Positions 29,308-34,699 of a stretch of DNA of 34,699 nt are shown here, piece after piece; positions within the stretch are counted from its first letter, which is position 1; every line of letters begins with the position of its first letter. The stretch is taken from the NCBI RefSeq assembly GCF_030150155.1, contig NZ_JASLGR010000033.1, forward strand, positions 1 to 34,699, read 5' to 3'. The notes below the pieces were generated by a model. It did no database searches, was not told the origin of the DNA, and saw only the letters and a program-made list of their open reading frames with translations. The DNA is from Nocardioides sp. (lineage in GTDB: Bacteria; Actinomycetota; Actinomycetes; Propionibacteriales; Nocardioidaceae). The translations under genes were made by a program, and so were the position numbers.

Positions 29308-29652
29308 GTGACCCCGGGGCGACACAGGCAGCCGCGCCGCACGCGGCCCGTCAAGCGACGCTTCAGCGGGTTCGTCGGCGAGCTCGTCGGCGAGCTGCTG
29401 TTCGCACTGCTTGTCTTCCTGCTGCTCGCCGGTGCCACGATCGCTGTCAGCTTCGGGTGGCACCACGCCCGTTCCGCCACCATCGTCGTTCTCAGCGTCC
29501 TCGCCGCGTTCCTGATCTACGGAGCGGTGTACCTCCTCGCCGCAGCCCTCAACATCCCGATGAAGCCCCGGTGGCCCCGGGTCGGCGCAGCCGCCGGCTT
29601 CTCGGTCCTGATCGCCCTCCTCATCGGCTCCTACGGCCTGCTGCTCCTCTGA
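29308..29652 (+). CDS. Small membrane protein of unknown function
   Basis: A 114-aa protein with a very basic N-terminus (TPGRHRQPRRTRPVKRR, up to residue 18) and three predicted helices (about 25-48, 56-79, 91-113). No family recognised. The GTG at 29308 has TACGGT (29296-29301) 6 nt upstream, consistent with a leaderless start. It is followed 23 bp later by the S66 peptidase gene. Confidence 0.75.
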   Translation: MTPGRHRQPRRTRPVKRRFSGFVGELVGELLFALLVFLLLAGATIAVSFGWHHARSATIVVLSVLAAFLIYGAVYLLAAALNIPMKPRWPRVGAAAGFSVLIALLIGSYGLLLL

Positions 29653-29675
29653 GCCACGCCTGGCAGGATCGGACC

Positions 29676-30686
29676 ATGCTCCGCTTCCCCGCTCCCCTGA
29701 CCCCGGGCGCGACCATCGCCGTCACCTCGCCGTCGTCGGGGGCCAGCGGGGCCGCTGCGGAGCGGATCGAGTTCAGCATCGCCTGGCTGCGGCGCCGCGG
29801 CTATGAGGTCGTGGTGGGCGCGTGCATGGACGGGACCGGGATCACCTCGGCTCCTGCCCGGCAGCGGGCCGAGGAGCTGACCGCGATGCTGTGCGACCCG
29901 AGCGTCGCCGCCGTGGTGCCGCCGTGGGGAGGGGAGACGGCGATCGACCTGGTCGACCTGCTCGACTGGGATGCGCTCGCGGCCGCGGAGCCGACCTGGC
30001 TGGTCGGCTACTCCGACCTGTCCACGCTGCTGGTGCCGCTGACCACCCGGCTGGGCTGGGCGAACCTGCACGGCGACAACCTCGCCGACACGCCGTACCG
30101 CACTCCCCCGGGTCTGCTCCCGTGGCTCGACCTGGCCTCAGGCCCGGGACCGCACGTCCAGCACGACTCCGGCCTGATCGCCGACTGGCAGCGCCTGGCG
30201 GAGAATCCGCAGGCCGAGGAGTGGACCACCCTGGGCAGCGGCAAGTGGCGGCTCCACGGCGCCACCTCCCTGCACACCTCCGGGCGGCTGATCGGCGGCT
30301 GCATCGAGACCCTGGTCAACCTCGCTGGGACGCCGTACGGCGATGTCGCGAGGTTCGGCGCCGAGCATGCCGAGGACGGGCTGATCGTGTACCTGGAGGC
30401 CGCCGAGGACGGTGCCGCGACGATCTGCCGGTCCCTGCACGGCCTCCGGCTGGCCGGCTGGTTCGACCACGCGAGCGCGATCCTGATCGGCCGCACCGAC
30501 GCCCCCGACCATCCGCACCTGACTCAGGACGAGGCGGTCCTGGACGCGTTGGGCCGACTCGACCTGCCGATCGTCTTCGACGTCGAGATCGGGCACGTCC
30601 CGCCGCACCTGCCGCTGGTCAACGGTGCGCTGTCCACGGTGACGGTGGACGGCGGCACCCGGCAGATCAGTCAGGAGCTGCGCTAG
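29676..30686 (+). CDS. S66 family serine peptidase (LD-carboxypeptidase/MccF-like)
   Basis: A 336-aa protein with the S66 layout: N-terminal PGATIAVTSPSSG (10-22), VPPWGGETAIDLVDLLDW (81-98), and a likely triad Ser113 in WLVGYSDLS, Glu241 in VYLEAAED and His307 in IGHVPPHLPL. The Trp in the PPWGG loop and the overall pattern favour the MccF-like branch, which cleaves microcin C type aminoacyl nucleotides, over cell-wall LD-carboxypeptidase; both are S66. CAGGAT lies 6 nt before the ATG. It converges on the RNase HI gene with 4 bp between stops. Confidence 0.9.
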   Translation: MLRFPAPLTPGATIAVTSPSSGASGAAAERIEFSIAWLRRRGYEVVVGACMDGTGITSAPARQRAEELTAMLCDPSVAAVVPPWGGETAIDLVDLLDWDALAAAEPTWLVGYSDLSTLLVPLTTRLGWANLHGDNLADTPYRTPPGLLPWLDLASGPGPHVQHDSGLIADWQRLAENPQAEEWTTLGSGKWRLHGATSLHTSGRLIGGCIETLVNLAGTPYGDVARFGAEHAEDGLIVYLEAAEDGAATICRSLHGLRLAGWFDHASAILIGRTDAPDHPHLTQDEAVLDALGRLDLPIVFDVEIGHVPPHLPLVNGALSTVTVDGGTRQISQELR

Positions 30687-30690
30687 CGCG

Positions 30691-31866
30691 CTACCAGCGC
30701 GCTGCGCCGCCAGCCGCCCCGGACCGCTCCGGCGGCAGCCCGTTGAACAGGCGCATCGAGCCGCGCGTGGTGCCGTCGTCGCCGTCCTCGTAGTACGAGA
30801 TCACCGAGACCGACGCCGGTGCCAGCTCCATCTGGTAGACGGCGCTGAGCGGCGCGCCCAGCGCGGCAGCGACGAGCGTCTTGATCGGCGTCACATGGCT
30901 GACCACGAGCACGGTCTGGCCCTGGTGGGCCTCGACCAGCCGCGTCAGACCGGCCAGCACGCGCTCCTCGACCTCGCGGAAGGACTCACCGCCGCCAGGG
31001 GCGACGTCGAGCGAGCCCAGCCACGACGACAGCTCGTCGGGGTAGCGCTCGGACACCTCGGCAAAGGAGAGCCCGTCCCAGCGGCCGAACTCCATCTCGG
31101 CGAACCCCGGCTCGAAGGTGACCGGCAGGCCGAGCACGTCCCCGGCGATCGCCGCAGACTCCGCCGTACGCCGCACCGGCGAGGCCACGATCGCATCGAC
31201 CGTCATCGCGAGCTGCTGCACCCAGGTCGCACTCGCCCGGATCTGGGCACGCCCCTCGTCCGACAGCGGCGGGTTGTCCCCGCCCAGCCCACCGGAGAAG
31301 CGCTTGGCGGCGGTGTGCACGGTGACGCCGTGGCGCAGCAGGATGACGGTGGTGGGCGGTGCGATGGTGGCGTCCCAGCCACGCGAGGGCACCGTTGCAG
31401 CGACCGACTCGACCTCGGCCACCAGTGAGGCATCGGGCTCGGCGAGGGCGGTGACTCCGGAGCGGCGACCGTCCATCGCCTCGTTCGCGAGCCGGTCGGC
31501 GTACCCGTTCTCGGCCCGCGGCACCCAGACGAACACGGTCCCGGCCGGCGTGAGCTCGCGCGCCCGGGCGGCCAGCGGCACCATCGCGGGGTGCTTGACC
31601 TTCCAGGTGCCGTTCATCTGCTCCACGACGAGGCGGGAGTCCATCCGGACCTCGATCGCGGCACCGGGAGCGAACTCGGCAGCGAGCTCCAGCCCGGCGA
31701 TCAAGCCGCGGTACTCGGCAACGTTGTTGGACGCGACCCCGATCGGCTCAGCGGCCTCGGCGAGCACGGCGCCGGTGCTGGCATCGCGCAGCACGGCACC
31801 GAATCCGGCCGGCCCCGGATTCCCCCGGGAGCCGCCGTCGGCCTCGATCTGGACCCGCGCCGTCAC
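30691..31866 (-). CDS. Bifunctional RNase HI / alpha-ribazole phosphatase-like (CobC) protein
   Basis: A 391-aa fusion. The N-terminal RNase HI domain (1-130) has Asp10 in EADGGSRGNPGPAG, Glu51 in NNVAEYRGL, Asp76 in RMDSRLVV and Asp124. The C-terminal histidine phosphatase domain (about 172-391) has LLRHGVT (177-182), ASPVRRTAESA, FAEMEFGRWDGL and VVSHVTPIK. The architecture matches M. tuberculosis Rv2228c; the mycobacterial homologue has been linked to alpha-ribazole phosphatase (CobC) activity, so it could finish the lower-ligand pathway begun by CobT. GTG at 31864-31866 follows the zinc-ribbon gene's stop by 2 bp. Confidence 0.93.
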   Translation of the reverse strand: MTARVQIEADGGSRGNPGPAGFGAVLRDASTGAVLAEAAEPIGVASNNVAEYRGLIAGLELAAEFAPGAAIEVRMDSRLVVEQMNGTWKVKHPAMVPLAARARELTPAGTVFVWVPRAENGYADRLANEAMDGRRSGVTALAEPDASLVAEVESVAATVPSRGWDATIAPPTTVILLRHGVTVHTAAKRFSGGLGGDNPPLSDEGRAQIRASATWVQQLAMTVDAIVASPVRRTAESAAIAGDVLGLPVTFEPGFAEMEFGRWDGLSFAEVSERYPDELSSWLGSLDVAPGGGESFREVEERVLAGLTRLVEAHQGQTVLVVSHVTPIKTLVAAALGAPLSAVYQMELAPASVSVISYYEDGDDGTTRGSMRLFNGLPPERSGAAGGAARW

Positions 31867-31868
31867 GC

Positions 31869-32612
31869 TCAGAGCCCGGACTCGGCGGTCCTGACCATGA
31901 TCCGGCCGCACTCCTCGCAGCGCGCGACCTCGTTGCTCTGCAGCGAACGCACCCGGGACAGCTCGGCGGCGTCCAGGGTCAGCCCGCAGCCACCGCATTT
32001 GCGGGCGCGCAGCTCGGCGGCACCGACGCCGCCCTTGGACTCACGGATCTTGTCGTAGAGCGCCAGCAGGTCCGCCGGCATCCCCTCGACGGTCTCGGGA
32101 CGGGCACCCTCGACCTCGGCCAGCTCGGCCTCCAGCGCGGCGACCTTCTCGGCGTGCTGTGTCCGCAGCGCCTCGATCTTCTGGTCGTACGTCGCCAGGT
32201 GGGCCTCATGCTCGTCGAGCACCTTCTGCGCCGCCTCCAGCGCCTCCATCACCTCGAGCTCCTCGTCCTCGAGCACAGCGATCCGGCGGTCGAGGTTCTC
32301 GATCTCCGCGGTCATCGCGGCGAGGTCCTTGGGGTTGGAGATCGCGCCGGAGTCGACCCGCTCCTGGTCACGACGACGGCGCGCCCGGACGGTCTCAACG
32401 TCGGTCTCGGCCTTGGACTGGGCCGAGGACAGGTCGAGCACCACCACGCGGGCGTCGCGGGTCTCGTTCTCGACACCGACCCGCTCCACGGCGATGGCAC
32501 GTGCCTGGGCGACCTCGGGCAGGTTCGCCTTGGCATGGCGAAGCTGGAGTGCCTTGGAGTCCAGCTCCTGGATTTCGAGCAGTTTGAGCTGGGCGAAGGG
32601 GTCGCTCTTCAC
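31869..32612 (-). CDS. Coiled-coil protein with C-terminal C4 zinc ribbon
   Basis: A 247-aa protein like M. tuberculosis Rv2229c. A long charged coiled coil (about 25-170) is rich in Ala/Glu/Arg heptads, and the C-terminal zinc ribbon uses CGGCG and CEECG pairs. Possible roles are nucleic acid binding or scaffolding; the biochemical function is unknown. The GTG (32610-32612) overlaps the Nif3 gene stop as GTGA, and the next gene follows by 2 bp, so the three genes form one operon. Confidence 0.9.
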   Translation of the reverse strand: MKSDPFAQLKLLEIQELDSKALQLRHAKANLPEVAQARAIAVERVGVENETRDARVVVLDLSSAQSKAETDVETVRARRRRDQERVDSGAISNPKDLAAMTAEIENLDRRIAVLEDEELEVMEALEAAQKVLDEHEAHLATYDQKIEALRTQHAEKVAALEAELAEVEGARPETVEGMPADLLALYDKIRESKGGVGAAELRARKCGGCGLTLDAAELSRVRSLQSNEVARCEECGRIMVRTAESGL

Positions 32613-33463
32613 GAGAGGTCGGGCTCCTGGGTCGGGGTGGTGATCGTGGTCTGGGGGACGTGGAACGTCCAGGGGTCGGTCACGAGCGTGCTGACCCGAG
32701 TCTCCACCTTAGTGCCGCGCGCGGCCAAGGCCTGCTCCAGCCTCGCGGCCGTCGCCGGCAGCCAGAGCCATTCGGCGGCCCAGTGCGCCACGTCGATCAG
32801 GGCGGGGCCGTCCTTCTCCAGGAACTCCGAGGCCGGATGGTGGCGCAGGTCCGAGGTCAGGTACACATCCACGCCGCTGGTGGCGACCCGGTCGAGGGCG
32901 AAGTCACCGGCGCCGCCGCACAGCGCGACACTGCGGATCTCGCGGTCGGGGTCCCCCGCGACGCGAACACCGTGCGCCGTGGCCGGCAGCACCTGGGCCA
33001 CCCGGTCGGCGAACGCGGCCAGGGTCGTCGGCTCGACGGTGCCGATCCGTCCGATCCCGATCGTGGGGTCGGCGGCGTACGGCGACAGCGGCCGCTGTTC
33101 GCGGAGGCCGAGGGCGTCGGCCATCGCGGCCGAGACCCCGTCGACGGCCTGGTCGGCGTTGGTGTGCGCGGTCAGCAGCGCGCAGCCCGCGCGGGTCAGG
33201 GTGGTGACGGTGCGGCCCTTGGGCGTCGTCGCCGCGAAGCCGTGCACGCCCTTGAGGAAGAGCGGGTGGTGCACGACCAGCAGGTCCGCGCCCCAGGCAG
33301 CCGCCTCGGCGGCGACCTCGGGGGTCGGGTCGACGGCGAAGAGCACCTTCTCGACGGTGTCGTCGGGTGCCCCGGCGACCAGGCCGACGGCGTCCCATCC
33401 CTCGGCTGTCTCCGGCGGGAACCAGGTGTGGATCAGGTCGGTGACATCGGCGAGGGTGGGCAC
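32609..33463 (-). CDS. Nif3-like dinuclear metal-centre protein
   Basis: A 284-aa member of the NIF3/DUF34 family, orthologous by context to M. tuberculosis Rv2230c. It shows the start DVTDLIHTWFPPETAEGWDAVGL, the metal ligands in LLVVHHPLFLKG, TNADQAVDGVSAAMADALGL, and the C-terminal DVAHWAAEW. It lacks the PII-like insert of longer members. GTP cyclohydrolase-like metal chemistry is suspected for the family but unproven. GTG at 33461-33463 has TAGGCT (33470-33475) 6 nt upstream, supporting a leaderless start. Confidence 0.92.
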   Translation of the reverse strand: MPTLADVTDLIHTWFPPETAEGWDAVGLVAGAPDDTVEKVLFAVDPTPEVAAEAAAWGADLLVVHHPLFLKGVHGFAATTPKGRTVTTLTRAGCALLTAHTNADQAVDGVSAAMADALGLREQRPLSPYAADPTIGIGRIGTVEPTTLAAFADRVAQVLPATAHGVRVAGDPDREIRSVALCGGAGDFALDRVATSGVDVYLTSDLRHHPASEFLEKDGPALIDVAHWAAEWLWLPATAARLEQALAARGTKVETRVSTLVTDPWTFHVPQTTITTPTQEPDLS

Positions 33464-33485
33464 CGTGCCAGCCTAGTCGGCGCCC

Positions 33486-34161
33486 TCAGTTGACCTGCCG
33501 GTCGCGGCCCTCCCAGTAGGGCGCCCGGAGCTTGAACTTCTGCAGCTTGCCGGTCGCGGTCCGGGCCAGCTCGTCACGGAACACGATCGACGTCGGCGCC
33601 TTGTAGCCGGCCAGCCGCTCCTTGCACCAGCCGATCAGCTCGGCCTCGGTGACCTCGGCGCCGGGAGCCAGCACCACCATCGCGAGGATGGTCTCGCCCC
33701 ACTTCTCGTGCGGCACCCCGATCACGGCGGCCTCGGCGACACCGGGGTGGGAGAAGAGCGCATCCTCGACCTCGATCGAGGAGACGTTCTCCCCGCCGGT
33801 GATGATGACGTCCTTCTTCCGGTCGCTGATGGTGAGGTAGCCGTCGTCGCTGATCACGCCGCCGTCACCGGTGTGGAACCAGCCGTCGACGAGGGCCTTG
33901 TCGGTCTCCTCGGGCTTGTTCCAGTACGACTTGAGGATCTGGTTGCCCTGCGCCAGCACCTCGCCGTCCTCGGCCAGGGTGAGCCGGACGCCGAGCGCCG
34001 GGACCCCGGCGCGGGTGAGCTTGGCGGCGCGCTCCAACGGGGTCAGGTCGTCGTACTCGGCGCGGCTGCGGTTGACGGTGAGCAGCGGCGAGGTCTCGGT
34101 GAGGCCGTAGATCTGGATGAACTCCCAGCCCAACTCGTCGAGCACGCGCTCGATCGTGCGT
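33486..34161 (-). CDS. Acyl-CoA ligase (AMP-binding), C-terminal part only, cut by a suspect junction
   Basis: The frame encodes the C-terminal third or so of a long-chain acyl-CoA synthetase: YGLTETSPLLTVN, GWFHTGDGG, DRKKDVIITGGENVSSIEVE and a C-terminal ATGKLQKFKL with the catalytic Lys. The N-terminal half, with the P-loop-like TSGTTG motif, is absent because the sequence turns back on itself near 34160. No genuine start codon can be given. Coding is reliable to about 34083, where the inverted repeat begins. Its stop is 22 bp upstream of the Nif3 start on the same strand. Confidence 0.8.
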
Positions 34162-34269
34162 GTCGGCGGGGGAGCACCTGCGGCGACGATGCGCACGATC
34201 GAGCGCGTGCTCGACGAATTGGGTTGGGAGTTCATCCAGATCTACGGCCTCACCGAGACCTCGCCGCTG
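34083..34269. repeat. 78-bp inverted repeat with 31-nt loop joining two acyl-CoA ligase fragments
   Basis: Arms 34083-34160 and 34192-34269 are reverse complements with only two mismatches; beyond them similarity falls to that of diverged homologues. Both arms encode the same ligase segment (RTIERVLDELGWEFIQIYG and on to TETSP) on opposite strands. This is the signature of a fold-back or chimeric join at a conserved sequence. Confidence 0.9.
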
Positions 34270-34699
34270 GTCACCGTGAACCGGCAGCGCGCCGAGTGGG
34301 ACGACCTGTCAACGCACGACCGTGCACGCAACCTCGGCCGCGCAGGTGCCCCGGCGCTCGGCGTCAAGATCATGGTGGACGAGGACGGCGAGGTGCTGAC
34401 GGCGTCCAACCACAACCTCGACGGCTACTGGGAGCAGCCCGATGCCACCGAGGAGTCTCAGAAGGGCAACTGGTTCCACACCGGCGACGGCGGCCGCATC
34501 GACGACGACGGTTATCTGGTCATCCAGGACCGCAAGAAGGACGTGATCATCTCCGGTGGCGAGAACGTGTCGTCCATCGAGGTCGAGGATGCGCTGGTGT
34601 CGCACGACGCGGTCAAAGAGGTGGCCGTCATCGGGGTGCCCGACGAGAAGTGGGGCGAACTCGTCACCGCGCTGGTGGTCACCGACGGGGCCGACGTCG
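34162..34699 (+). CDS. Acyl-CoA ligase fragment of different origin (both ends missing)
   Basis: The plus frame reads VGGGAPAATMRTIERVLDEL, then YGLTETSPLVTVN, NWFHTGDGGRIDDDGYLVIQ, DRKKDVIISGGENVSS and continues off the window. It is a homologue of, but clearly different from, the minus-strand ligase (for example NRQRAEWDDLSTHDRARNL against NRSRAEYDDLTPLERAAKL). It has no start codon in context, and codon use looks slightly less GC-biased (gaattgggttggg, gttatctggtc). It probably comes from another genome or locus. Confidence 0.75.

Noticed and set aside
34191..34699. Natural tandem duplication of acyl-CoA ligase genes
   Set aside because: Both copies lack their N-terminal halves and meet in inverted orientation inside a conserved motif, which does not produce a functional gene.

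Overview
The window is high-GC actinobacterial DNA, most like a nocardioid (Nocardioidaceae). The evidence is GC-rich coding with GTG starts, many leaderless starts (a TAnnnT box 6-7 nt before ATG/GTG), DUF222/HNH endonucleases, a SigC-type ECF sigma factor, and the RNase HI/CobC - zinc ribbon - Nif3 gene order known from Mycobacterium tuberculosis (Rv2228c-Rv2230c). There are no rRNA, tRNA, IS or CRISPR signals.

Layout. 1-327 is the 3' end of an HNH gene. 335-20586 is a cobalamin island dominated by four minus-strand transcription units, each starting with a cobalamin riboswitch. R1 (2139-2236) drives cbtB-cbtA and a membrane-anchored unknown. R2 (9713-9867) drives a ChlI/ChlD-type chelatase, cobO, a cobB-cobC fusion, a degenerate CobT paralogue, cobD and a CbiX-like/ferredoxin protein. 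R3 (18193-18356) drives a short cobG, cobH, cobIJ, cobM and a small membrane protein. R4 (20379-20533) drives cobT-cobS. Genes inside the R2 and R3 units mostly overlap by 1-7 bp. cobL (9903-11141, plus strand) has no riboswitch. A secreted Ig-like protein (11265-12269) and a DHA2-type MFS transporter (12299-13744) are inserted in the island. cobN, cobK, cobQ and cobU are not in the window.

20587-25684 holds a rhodanese followed by an interleaved copper locus: a minus-strand protein fusing a zf-HC2 anti-sigma-like membrane domain to CopC-CopD, plus-strand ycnI, a minus-strand SigC-like sigma factor, and a plus-strand paralogue of the unknown protein that sits beside cbtA. I consider this locus, together with the paralogue shared by the cobalt and copper loci, the most interesting content.

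25671-33463 is ordinary chromosome: RNB ribonuclease, YaaA, a DUF222/HNH protein, a small membrane protein, an S66 (MccF-like) peptidase, RNase HI/CobC phosphatase, a zinc-ribbon coiled-coil protein and Nif3.

33486-34699 holds the C-terminal halves of two different acyl-CoA ligases, head to head across a 78-bp inverted repeat (34083-34160 / 34192-34269). This looks like a chimeric join, so sequence right of about 34.16 kb should not be trusted as the same genome.
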